Shown here: positions 12,655 through 20,660 of the stretch, piece by piece
Numbering within the stretch: the stretch's first letter is position 1
How the letters are laid out: every line of letters begins with the position of its first letter
Assembly: GCA_017619585.1 (NCBI GenBank)
Contig: JAFZSA010000010.1
Span: 1 to 64,000 of the forward strand
Length of the DNA stretch: 64,000 nt
Direction: 5' to 3'
From: Bacteroidaceae bacterium
GTDB taxonomy: Bacteria; Bacteroidota; Bacteroidia; Bacteroidales; Bacteroidaceae
Program-made: the position numbers and the translations under genes
The notes under the pieces: generated by a model
What the model saw: the letters and a program-made list of their open reading frames with translations, nothing else
Told to the model about the DNA's origin: nothing
Databases searched by the model: none

Positions 12655-13662
12655 TTACCTTGATAATCTTAATGTAACTACTCCGTTATGCATATGTATA
12701 TCATCCCACCAATATATAGGAATGGCAGCCCTTGGCGCCTTTTCAGAATTAAGTTCCAAAATACATAATCTATCAGGGAATCTTATTGTCTGCATAGTGT
12801 AAGCAATATTTCTTTTTTTAGGATTATCGATCGACATGTGCTGTACCATGTATTGAGCTTTGGAAGAAAAGGTCGTTGAACGGAAATGCACGCCTCGGAT
12901 AGGATGTTTGGTGATCAACATTTCTATGCGATTGGTAAGTTCCACCAACAAAGAATCGATTTTATTCTGTCCTTTTGCGGAAATAATGTAAAGGGTGCCT
13001 GTTATTTTAAATGCAGCCAATGAATCTTGATCATGCCTTGTGATGTAAGCATGGTAGAGTGGAACATAATAATTTTTGAAGGGTTCGCCCTCATCCCATT
13101 CATAGCAGACGTCATATTTCTCTAATTTTTTTTGTTCAGAGAGGAACTTTTGCAGCGTCTCATGAATGGGTGCTGCATCATAGTCGTTTGAGGAATCGTT
13201 GGCCTTTTTTATAATGTCATGTAGAAGGTCAAATCTTTTACTATTCCACTTACTTTCGTATTGTTTGTATGAGACACTTTCATAAGGATTTTTGCTTATG
13301 ATGATATTATAATCCAAAGAGTCGCTTGTGCAGTATCGGTAACTATCTTCCGATTTCTTGCAAATACTGTCTAACAACTTTGGCGTTTTATCAGCCAAGT
13401 AGGATGTTAGGTCCTTCTTTTTCTTGGCGCAGCTATCTGGAACGTCTATCCAAAAACAATATGAATCCTGATAAGAAGAATCTCCGCAACAATATATGTT
13501 ATGATAAATATATTCTCCTTTGTTCAGTACACTATCCATTAGCTCGCTGATAGACTCTGGCTGGTGTTCTGGTTCTGGTTGATGTTCAGACTTTGCTTGC
13601 TGGCATGAGGTAATGCTTATGGTAGCAAGAACCAGAATTACTATGATGTGTTTTGCTTTCAT
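12655..13662 (-). CDS. Lipoprotein of unknown function in an ECF sigma operon
   Basis: The 335-aa protein has a signal peptide and lipobox (ISITSCQQ, Cys at about 20), so it should be lipid-anchored. A short E-H-Q-P-E repeat follows. The rest is a mixed alpha/beta sequence rich in charged residues that I do not recognise. Two halves may each hold a domain (roughly 35-165 and 175-330). It overlaps the upstream anti-sigma gene by 4 nt (ATGA), so it is probably the third gene of the sigma operon and may be a cell-envelope output or sensor of it. Confidence 0.75.
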   Translation of the reverse strand: MKAKHIIVILVLATISITSCQQAKSEHQPEPEHQPESISELMDSVLNKGEYIYHNIYCCGDSSYQDSYCFWIDVPDSCAKKKKDLTSYLADKTPKLLDSICKKSEDSYRYCTSDSLDYNIIISKNPYESVSYKQYESKWNSKRFDLLHDIIKKANDSSNDYDAAPIHETLQKFLSEQKKLEKYDVCYEWDEGEPFKNYYVPLYHAYITRHDQDSLAAFKITGTLYIISAKGQNKIDSLLVELTNRIEMLITKHPIRGVHFRSTTFSSKAQYMVQHMSIDNPKKRNIAYTMQTIRFPDRLCILELNSEKAPRAAIPIYWWDDIHMHNGVVTLRLSR

Positions 13663-14009
13663 TTTAAATAATCGAAATCTCTAATTGTATGCTCTTGGAT
13701 ATAGGCGACAAGACGTTCGCCCTTTTTCTTTATTCTTTGTTGATGTTCCTCGAAAGATTCCGTCATTAGAGGATCTTGTACTTCATTGAACATTAGTTCT
13801 TCTGAAGTAACTTGTGATTCTTCTGTTGTTTCTTTCGGTGGAGCGAGGAAGATGGCAACGATGCCTGCTACGCAGGCTGCAACGGCCAAGGGCCAGAGGC
13901 GCAGCTTGCGAGGCTGTGGCTTGCACAGGCGCTCGTATTCCTCGGTTAGGTCGGCTTGGAAGATGTCAATATCCTCGGCTGCCTGGTGTAACAGTTCTTT
14001 ATCTATCAT
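13659..14009 (-). CDS. Small membrane anti-sigma-like protein
   Basis: The 116-aa protein has a cytoplasmic N-terminus of about 40 residues (MIDKELLHQAAEDIDIF...), one transmembrane helix (LWPLAVAACVAGIVAIFLA, about 38-56) and a short periplasmic tail of about 60 residues. It lacks the zinc-binding HxxxCxxC motif of ZAS anti-sigma factors. Position directly after the sigma gene with an 11-nt overlap, and its topology, suggest an anti-sigma factor. This is inference from context. Confidence 0.65.
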   Translation of the reverse strand: MIDKELLHQAAEDIDIFQADLTEEYERLCKPQPRKLRLWPLAVAACVAGIVAIFLAPPKETTEESQVTSEELMFNEVQDPLMTESFEEHQQRIKKKGERLVAYIQEHTIRDFDYLK

Positions 14010-14496
14010 AGTTCTTGGTTTCTAAGATGTTTAATAATCGTTTTCTAGCTGTGCTGAGCATTACGCTGACGGTTCGTTTGGCAATACCTGTCTGGGTAGA
14101 TATCTCGTCCAGGCTAAGTTCGTCGCCCTTCATACGAATGAGTCTCTGTTCTGATGGTGGGAGGCGTAGGATGGCAACCTCCAGAGATTCCTGCCTTTCC
14201 TGTTGTATCAGGGATGTGTCGGCAGAGTGGCAGGCTTCAGGTTCCTTTATGCCTTCCAGTTGCTCGGTCTCTCGGAGTTTCTGGCGTCTCCATACGCTTA
14301 CACACAGGTTCTTGGTAGCCCGTATGAGCAGGTTCTCCAATTCATCGCCCTGCTGCCAGCCTCGCTTTAGCATCCGAACATACACCTCCTGTACGATATC
14401 TTCGGCATCCTCTTCGTTATGGAAGAAGTCGGTGGCAATGCGCATCATCTTGGGGCGCATACCCAGTAGTGTATGTTCGAATTCTATCTGTGTCAT
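13999..14496 (-). CDS. ECF RNA polymerase sigma factor
   Basis: The 165-aa protein shows sigma region 2 (FFHNEEDAEDIVQEVYVRM, about 25-43) and region 4 with a helix-turn-helix (LPPSEQRLIRMKGDELSLDEI..TGIAKRTVSVMLSTARKRL, about 110-155). Size and layout are typical ECF. It is first in an operon with an anti-sigma-like membrane protein and a lipoprotein. A weak TACCTTTA (14533-14540) may be its -7 box. Confidence 0.92.
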   Translation of the reverse strand: MTQIEFEHTLLGMRPKMMRIATDFFHNEEDAEDIVQEVYVRMLKRGWQQGDELENLLIRATKNLCVSVWRRQKLRETEQLEGIKEPEACHSADTSLIQQERQESLEVAILRLPPSEQRLIRMKGDELSLDEISTQTGIAKRTVSVMLSTARKRLLNILETKNYDR

Positions 14497-14575
14497 CTAT
14501 AGTAATAACGCATGAAACCGCATAATGTTAAGTAAAGGTAGCAAAAAATTTCAATACCTTATATATTATATAGGG

Positions 14576-14619
14576 GAAAAAAGGAAGGAGGGTATGCCAA
14601 TTGTTGACATACCCTCCTT
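14576..14619 (-). terminator. Terminator of the B12 operon after the microprotein
   Basis: A perfect 12-bp stem (AAGGAGGGTATG / CATACCCTCCTT, 14585-14596 and 14608-14619) is followed on the minus strand by CCTTTTTTCCCC. It ends the btuB-btuG-btuH-microprotein transcript about 20 nt past the microprotein stop. Confidence 0.8.
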
Positions 14620-14641
14620 ATCTGATTATAAAATACTGATG

Positions 14642-14797
14642 TTATTCGTCATCATCCGACCAGATATTCCAGTCATTTTCCTTGGTCAGCGCATCATCAC
14701 CATTTACAGTGGTGTCACCATTTATTGCCAAGCTCTCTGCCAACATGTTGACAACTTGAGCCGATTCCTCCTTAAATGCGGGTTTAATATATTTCAT
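14642..14797 (-). CDS. YIKP-family microprotein 1 (B12 operon)
   Basis: The 51-aa product (MKYIKPAFKEESAQVVNM...) has three close relatives in this window, at 41327, 45183 and 49186. All share M-K/R-YIKP at the start, LAESL.ING.TTVNG in the middle and DALTKEN.W.IW plus an acidic tail at the end. There is no signal peptide, membrane segment or cysteine. It lies 39 nt after the stop of the giant BtuH-like gene and just before the operon terminator. An ATG two codons upstream (14801-14803) could also be used, but all four copies share the YIKP start. Function unknown. Confidence 0.8.
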   Translation of the reverse strand: MKYIKPAFKEESAQVVNMLAESLAINGDTTVNGDDALTKENDWNIWSDDDE

Positions 14798-14803
14798 CGT
14801 CAT

Positions 14804-14835
14804 AATATTATGAATTATGAATTACGAATTATGAA
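14804..14835. repeat. ATTCATA heptamers between btuH-like gene and microprotein
   Basis: AATATTATGAATTATGAATTACGAATTATGAATT: four imperfect 7-8-nt units. The same motif in the same relative position precedes microprotein 3 at 45142-45176. Confidence 0.75.
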
Positions 14836-17800
14836 TTAAAAAAGGACTTTCTTTCCGTTCACAATGTTGATGCCCTTCTGCAGCTTATTCAGTTTCTGGC
14901 CAGCAATATTATAAATTGCTCCCTCGCCTTTGGAGAGGGTTGGGGTGAGGCTTTCTATTGCAGTTTCTTCTTCACCATCGAAGTAGAAGGCCTTAACATT
15001 GGAAGCAAAGATCTCCAAATATGCCTTGCCGGCAGCTATGGTAGTGCCATTGGTAGCCTGATAGAAGGCAACTTCTTTTCCTTCGGGCTTAGCCAGGATG
15101 AACTGACTGCCGTCAGCAACAACATCCTTGTCAGCAGCCTTCAGCAGATTGCCTTCAGCAGCTGCAACTTCCTTGTTGGTTGCAGATACCACATAAGCAC
15201 CTTCCTTACCCTTCAAGAGGAGAGCCTCTCCGGCACATGCCTCAGTAACGGGTGTCAGGTGTACCTGACCATTGATAGCAGATTCTGTAACAGTGTATGC
15301 CTTGGCAGAAGACTTACTGAAGTCAACATCCTTATTAGCGACATAGGTAGCATAGCCTGCAGAAGAGATGAATACTACGTTCTTCTCGGGCAGCACCTCG
15401 GTACCATCAGCACCGAAGTTATCGAAGCAGAAGTAAGCGGGAGTGTTCATACCCCAAGAGCTATTGTCTGTGCTACTCATTTCGAAGCCAATCTTAGCCA
15501 CCTTACCAAGGCTTGTGAGGTCAACATAGCGCCAGTCATTAATGATATAGGCTGTAGCCTCATCGCGCAGGTCAGCCAGATAGTAATCCTTGGTACCTGT
15601 TACCTTATCATCGGTATCATAACCAGTAATGGTCAGCTTGAACCAGTCGCCCTTGTCGAACTTCTTGGCAAAGCTGTCGCCACCAGTCATAGAGTTATAA
15701 GCATAGCTGCTATTGGTAATATAAAAGCCAGGAACAACAGCAGGTTCAGTAAGCAGATTTACATAGCAGGGACCAAAATAACCTGTGTTGACATAAGCCA
15801 CGCCGTAGGTGGTAGAACCATCATAACCTCCGCCAACAACATTGTTCCACTGGTCGTCAAGTGACTCAAACTTTGTCTCATTGTGATTTGCATAACCGAA
15901 GTTCCACCAGGTAGCATAATCGCTTATGCAACCGCTATCGAACGCATAGTCGCCGCTGACGTAGAATTCACGATCATCGTCATCCTCTGTACCTACGCTC
16001 ATGTGTCCGTCCACAGGTTCTGTGATGTCGGCAATATCCTCAAGGGTAGCTTCTGCAAGGATTACAGGAATCTCAGTAACATAGTCGACATAAAGTGTAG
16101 CATCATTCTTAACTTCCTTGATAAACTTGCCCTTCTCATTCAACCAAATGGGATACAAACCATCTACAGTCTCAAACTCAGGCAATGTACCGTTGGTATA
16201 GATAATGTCCTCAACATCAGAGAATTTTGTGGTGTATTTCACCTGGTAAACCTTAGGTCCGTCAAGAACAGGATAGGCATCAACACCAAGGTTCTGGCCA
16301 TAGGCTTCGCCCAACAGATGAGCAACATAGCCTGACTTCATCTGCTCGTCAGTAACAGTAGTCTGGCCAGTAACAATGCCGTACTCCTTCAGTGCAAAGG
16401 CATTCTTGACATTATCTTTCTTAGTTGTTCCACCGATACATGCACCAACTGTAGTGCCCTCTACGTTACCCAAATTAAAGATATTCTCGATAACTGCTGT
16501 AACATTATTAGAACCAGCTACACCGCCACAGTTGGTAGTACCCGTTACATCACCAGTATTATAGCAATTGGTAACCTTTGCAGTAGCAACACCAACATAA
16601 CCGGTGATACCACCCACATAAGTGCCGACACCAGTTATCTTGGCCTTATTCACACAACGATCAATGATTGCATTCGCACCCATATTGGCAGCAATACCAC
16701 CAACATACTGCTTGGCGGAAATCTCTCCGTCAATAGTCACGTTGCTAACAGTAGCATCTTTCAGATAAGCGAAAAGACCCTGATAGGTGGCTGTGGCATT
16801 GTTGATATAGAGACCACTAATGGCATGTCCCTGACCATCAAATACACCTTGATATGCTTTGGCAGTCGTTGTACCGCCGACAGGTGTCCATGCATAGTCG
16901 CCCAGATCGATATCGGCAGTCAGCACAGCCTTCGTCTTGTATTGTCCGCCGTTCACCTGATTAGCGAACCAAGCCAACTCTGCACCCGTACCAATCTGAT
17001 AGATACCTTCTACAGCAGTAGGCTCGGTCATTGTTGTACCATCCCAAGTAGTAACATCAGCACCAGTCAAAGCCACACTGAAAGTCTGCTCACCCTCTGC
17101 GTCATCGTCAATAGTATAGGTTTGACGGTAACAGCGATAGCCAGCCTTAGAAGCAGTCAGAGCATAGTCACCATAAGTACCTGTATATGTACCATCCTCA
17201 TTAAGTTTCACAGCCTCTCCATTACGTGTCAATGTATATTTTACATTATCCTGCTCACACTGCAGGCGAATGGCAAATTGCTTGGCCTCTTTAATGGGAA
17301 GGCGTACCTCAGGGATAGAGCCAAAATAGGTCTTGTGCGAAATAGCTGTAAAGTTGGCTGAGCGACCAGCCAGTCGACTGGTATTACGATGGTTACCTAT
17401 AGGATCGCCATAACCGTTCACTTGAATCACACCATCGTTCATCAGCAGTTCCGTGCTACCGTCATCAGGAATAGTAACAGTGACAGCCTGTGCGGAAGCT
17501 GCAGAACCAAAGGTATATTGACCACTACCCAAAATCAAAGAAGAACCATTGGGAATACCATTATAAGTCACGTAGGCTGACATGTTATAGATACCAGCCA
17601 TCTTGTTGGAAGGATGACGCAATCCTGAGTATTGGATTTTTACCTGATCACCAGGAATAAAAGATTTGCTGCCATTACGAGTTACGTTCGTTATCTCACG
17701 GTGGCATTTCTTAGCAGTCAAAACCTGATAGACGGCATTGCCTGCAGCATCCGTCAGTCGAACAATCTGGCGACCTTCCTTCAAGAATACGGTATAAGAA

Positions 17801-19308
17801 CCGTCTTCGTTCTTTGTTACACCTGTTGTACCGAAACCCGTATAGGTGGCCATCTGCTCACCAATTGTAGGATAGGCAAGTTCTACATTCTCTACGCCGA
17901 AGGGCTTGAAGGTATACTCATAACCATCCTCTGTATCCAAATAATAGAAAACGTCGTGCTCGGCATCAACGTATTTGCCAGCCAACTTCTTTGTATCTTC
18001 ATTATATGACTCGTTGATAACCATGTTGGGGTCAATTGCAGATGCACCAGCGCCCACGGTTACAACATAGGCAGCAGTATTCTCTGGCCAGATAGCGCTC
18101 CAATACTCACCACCCATATAGGTGCTCTTACTTGCACCGCTATAGTAATTTACTCCAATGGCATCATAGGTCACCAAAACGATGGCAGTACCGTTTCCTA
18201 CAGCCTTGATGGTTGCCCAGGGATCGCCCTCGGTTTCTTCAATAGTAATAACACCTGTGCAGGGTGTTCCGTCGGGATTGATAACGGTATAATGGAAGTC
18301 GGGCTCCATAAAATAGTTGTTGGTAGAGTTGTCTGTCAACTCCCAAGAACGCATAGCGTGAGCATCGAAGGTGTCGCCAACATTCAGTTTCAAATGACCA
18401 CGCTCGTTGATATTTACAAAGATATCACCGGTTTCGTAGCCACCATTCCACTGTACATCATGCTTGATGGTCTTGGCACCGAATGCCTCGTAGTCGGCAT
18501 CTGTAAATGCCAGATCGGGACGCTTGGTCTCATCCAGATTCATGGTAAAGTAGCCAGCCTGAGTCAAGCCGCCATCCTTCCATGTACGATAGTTATATAC
18601 CTGACTATTAGCCAAACGATAGGTTAGTTTCTTGTTACTGCCTTCGTTTTCCACAGACTTAGGCTCCACCTTAGTGAAGGCAATAAAATGACTGAACTTC
18701 ATGCCCAGGAAGAACTCAGCATCAGCAGGCACCGTAACGGTGTAGTCGGCTCCCTGAGGAATGGCGCCACTAACGTTTATGCCACCTGTTAGTGTACCTG
18801 CCTTGTAGAGTGTCATATAGTTCTCAGCCTGGCGAGCTTCACTTGGAATCAGCGAAGCATAATAGCTGTTACCATTCATGGCCAGGAAAGTCTTGCGACC
18901 AGCAGTAACGCTATTACCAATAGTAACCGCCTGCTTCACACCTTCTCGCGTGCACACAGTCACCTCTACGGTGTAGTCGGTGTCAACAACCCAGTCTTTG
19001 TTGGTGGCAAAGATGGTGTTTGTAAGCACAGTAAACTCCTGTTCTGACTCATCAGTCACATTGAGTTCAATCGTACCATTGACGGTACTTGCATCCTTGC
19101 CATAGGCTGTCAGCACATAGACACCAGAAGTAACATCAAAAGAATAGGTATTGCTGCTTGGTTCACCAACCATAACAGCATTACCTGTAGCTTTGTCAAC
19201 CAGACTCATGGTAGGCGATGTGGTGTTCATCGTCACCTTTACACTGGCTGCATTAGCAATCATACTAAACATTGCTAACGCCATGAAAGAGAGTAATAGC
19301 TTTTTCAT
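14836..19308 (-). CDS. Giant secreted BtuH-domain (DUF4465) protein with GLUG repeats
   Basis: The 1490-aa protein has a signal peptide (1-20). Residues about 20-750 form a series of beta-sandwich-like stretches. About 756-976 is a GLUG-motif beta-helix (YQGVFDGQGHAISGLYIN ... VGGITGYVG). About 1109-1301 is a DUF4465 domain: REFYVSGDYAF, VVGGGYDGST, GFYITNSSYAYNSM, DWFKLTITGYD, YYLADLRDE, WRYVDLTSLGKV and MNTPAYFCFDNFG. DUF4465 is the fold of BtuH, a surface B12-binding protein encoded with btuB and btuG in Bacteroides. A shared C-terminal module (1305-1455) and the IYNIAGQKL..LQKGINIV.GKKVL sorting motif complete it. BtuH lipoproteins are far smaller. The gene follows the btuG-like gene by 55 nt with no promoter or terminator seen between, so it should be under the cobalamin riboswitch. 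Confidence 0.85.
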   Translation of the reverse strand: MKKLLLSFMALAMFSMIANAASVKVTMNTTSPTMSLVDKATGNAVMVGEPSSNTYSFDVTSGVYVLTAYGKDASTVNGTIELNVTDESEQEFTVLTNTIFATNKDWVVDTDYTVEVTVCTREGVKQAVTIGNSVTAGRKTFLAMNGNSYYASLIPSEARQAENYMTLYKAGTLTGGINVSGAIPQGADYTVTVPADAEFFLGMKFSHFIAFTKVEPKSVENEGSNKKLTYRLANSQVYNYRTWKDGGLTQAGYFTMNLDETKRPDLAFTDADYEAFGAKTIKHDVQWNGGYETGDIFVNINERGHLKLNVGDTFDAHAMRSWELTDNSTNNYFMEPDFHYTVINPDGTPCTGVITIEETEGDPWATIKAVGNGTAIVLVTYDAIGVNYYSGASKSTYMGGEYWSAIWPENTAAYVVTVGAGASAIDPNMVINESYNEDTKKLAGKYVDAEHDVFYYLDTEDGYEYTFKPFGVENVELAYPTIGEQMATYTGFGTTGVTKNEDGSYTVFLKEGRQIVRLTDAAGNAVYQVLTAKKCHREITNVTRNGSKSFIPGDQVKIQYSGLRHPSNKMAGIYNMSAYVTYNGIPNGSSLILGSGQYTFGSAASAQAVTVTIPDDGSTELLMNDGVIQVNGYGDPIGNHRNTSRLAGRSANFTAISHKTYFGSIPEVRLPIKEAKQFAIRLQCEQDNVKYTLTRNGEAVKLNEDGTYTGTYGDYALTASKAGYRCYRQTYTIDDDAEGEQTFSVALTGADVTTWDGTTMTEPTAVEGIYQIGTGAELAWFANQVNGGQYKTKAVLTADIDLGDYAWTPVGGTTTAKAYQGVFDGQGHAISGLYINNATATYQGLFAYLKDATVSNVTIDGEISAKQYVGGIAANMGANAIIDRCVNKAKITGVGTYVGGITGYVGVATAKVTNCYNTGDVTGTTNCGGVAGSNNVTAVIENIFNLGNVEGTTVGACIGGTTKKDNVKNAFALKEYGIVTGQTTVTDEQMKSGYVAHLLGEAYGQNLGVDAYPVLDGPKVYQVKYTTKFSDVEDIIYTNGTLPEFETVDGLYPIWLNEKGKFIKEVKNDATLYVDYVTEIPVILAEATLEDIADITEPVDGHMSVGTEDDDDREFYVSGDYAFDSGCISDYATWWNFGYANHNETKFESLDDQWNNVVGGGYDGSTTYGVAYVNTGYFGPCYVNLLTEPAVVPGFYITNSSYAYNSMTGGDSFAKKFDKGDWFKLTITGYDTDDKVTGTKDYYLADLRDEATAYIINDWRYVDLTSLGKVAKIGFEMSSTDNSSWGMNTPAYFCFDNFGADGTEVLPEKNVVFISSAGYATYVANKDVDFSKSSAKAYTVTESAINGQVHLTPVTEACAGEALLLKGKEGAYVVSATNKEVAAAEGNLLKAADKDVVADGSQFILAKPEGKEVAFYQATNGTTIAAGKAYLEIFASNVKAFYFDGEEETAIESLTPTLSKGEGAIYNIAGQKLNKLQKGINIVNGKKVLF
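14920..14955. repeat. REP-like element inside the BtuH-like coding sequence
   Basis: CCCTCGCCTTTGGAGAGGG followed by TTGGGGTGAGGC is read in frame as SLTPTLSKGEG, directly before the sorting motif IYNIAGQK. Near-identical copies are at 23939-23973, 26052-26085, 52921-52955 and 53021-53058. Confidence 0.85.
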
Positions 19309-19363
19309 GTAGTCTTAAATTAAATTAGTTAAACACTATTGTTTATATAATATCTTTTTTCCG

Positions 19364-20617
19364 TTACTGATTATAAGTGAAGAGTGAAGAATCTATTCTT
19401 CTGCCCATTATATCATAGATGACTTCTTCTCTATTTCGAATTTTGAATTTTGAATTTTGAATTGATTCAATGCTGCTCCAGTACCCTTCTGGTGCCAGTG
19501 CCAAGAAGTGGGCAGGATTGATATAGACCTTGTATTTACCAAGGAGCTCACCTTCTGGCGACCACTGGTAAAGGTAGCCGGCGCCTTCAAAAGAACCGGC
19601 ATCTGTTCCGTAGATATATCCTGTATAGGGATTTACATATATTCCATAGGGCATCGTCATCTTCTTTATGTCAGTCAATACCGTACCAGGGAACCGTTCT
19701 TCCACACCACTTCCTCCCATGCTAAGCATCACCTCCTCCGGGTCTATCGTAACGTAATTAAACGTGTATTCATTGGTAATGTATGAGTAACGTGAACCAA
19801 TAGCCATGAATTTACCGTCAAGAGTTGTACAGCTGTAGGTAGAAGCATATTCTAACTTCACAAAACAGTCTTCATCTCCCTGCAATGCTTTTTCACAATC
19901 AAAGATGATACAAGCTGCAGGTGTCTCATAGTAGTCTCCAGGCGAGTTGATGCACAGATAACGTCCGCTCTGCGAAAGCTTACCATACAGGTTAATCTGC
20001 CCCACGTCAATGGTATTCTCCACCTGCATCGTTTCTGCATTCAGGATGCTCACCGTTGTCTCATACTCATGGTCCTCGCCAGTTCCAGCATATCCGCCTG
20101 TGTTGGCAATAAAGAGTCTGCCGTCATAAAGTGCTATACCCTCTGGTTCATAGCCTACCTCGCAGGCAGCAATACACTTGAAGTTGCTGATGTCTATCTT
20201 TGCCACAAAGCCTTTCTCGAAGTACTGAGTGCCGTTCGTTGTCTCACACTCATGTCCGTAACTGGTGACATAGACGTATCTACCATCTGTGCAAAGCTTA
20301 CGGTTGTTGGGGATATCCTCAGTAGCTGCTACAGCCTTACCCTCTGGGGTGATGAACTGCACCACGTTAGACCAGTTAATGGCAATGGCTATCAGGTTCT
20401 CATTCACCTGTATGATGTCGTTGGGCGTGTCTCCCAACTTAGATCCGTTAACATCGCGGAACCACTGGTTACTTACCACCTTTCCGTCCTGGAAGTACGT
20501 AACTCTTCCATTATCTGCCTGCCATAGCCCTTCATTGAGCAGGATAATCCTCTCCTGCGCTATGCTAAATGATATATGACAAATAATCAATGATAATATA
20601 ATCACCAGTCGTTTCAT
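19364..20617 (-). CDS. BtuG-like surface beta-propeller, cobalamin capture
   Basis: The 417-aa protein has a signal peptide (about 1-20, cleaved near SIAQ). About 20-380 form a YncE/DUF5074-like beta-propeller with repeated blades (LLNEGLWQADNGRVTYFQDG, LCTDGRYVYVTSYGHE, GIALYDGRLFIANTGG, YLCINSPGDYYET, MPYGIYVNPYTGYIYGTDAG). Bacteroides BtuG has this fold and binds B12 with very high affinity on top of BtuB. Position between btuB and a DUF4465 protein in a riboswitch operon supports the same role. Unlike Bacteroides BtuG it has no lipobox. It ends with a repeat-coded linker (IQNSKFKI) and VIYDIMGRRI, which resembles a truncated sorting motif. Confidence 0.8.
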   Translation of the reverse strand: MKRLVIILSLIICHISFSIAQERIILLNEGLWQADNGRVTYFQDGKVVSNQWFRDVNGSKLGDTPNDIIQVNENLIAIAINWSNVVQFITPEGKAVAATEDIPNNRKLCTDGRYVYVTSYGHECETTNGTQYFEKGFVAKIDISNFKCIAACEVGYEPEGIALYDGRLFIANTGGYAGTGEDHEYETTVSILNAETMQVENTIDVGQINLYGKLSQSGRYLCINSPGDYYETPAACIIFDCEKALQGDEDCFVKLEYASTYSCTTLDGKFMAIGSRYSYITNEYTFNYVTIDPEEVMLSMGGSGVEERFPGTVLTDIKKMTMPYGIYVNPYTGYIYGTDAGSFEGAGYLYQWSPEGELLGKYKVYINPAHFLALAPEGYWSSIESIQNSKFKIRNREEVIYDIMGRRIDSSLFTYNQ

Positions 20618-20660
20618 ATTCTTAACTCTTAATTTCTCCCCCTAAAGGGGGCTGGGGGGG

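Noticed and set aside
14642..14797. Microproteins as RiPP precursors of the GG-leader type
   Set aside because: No GG or GA cleavage motif, no Cys/Ser/Thr-rich core at the end, and no radical SAM, LanM or C39 peptidase gene next to any of the four copies.
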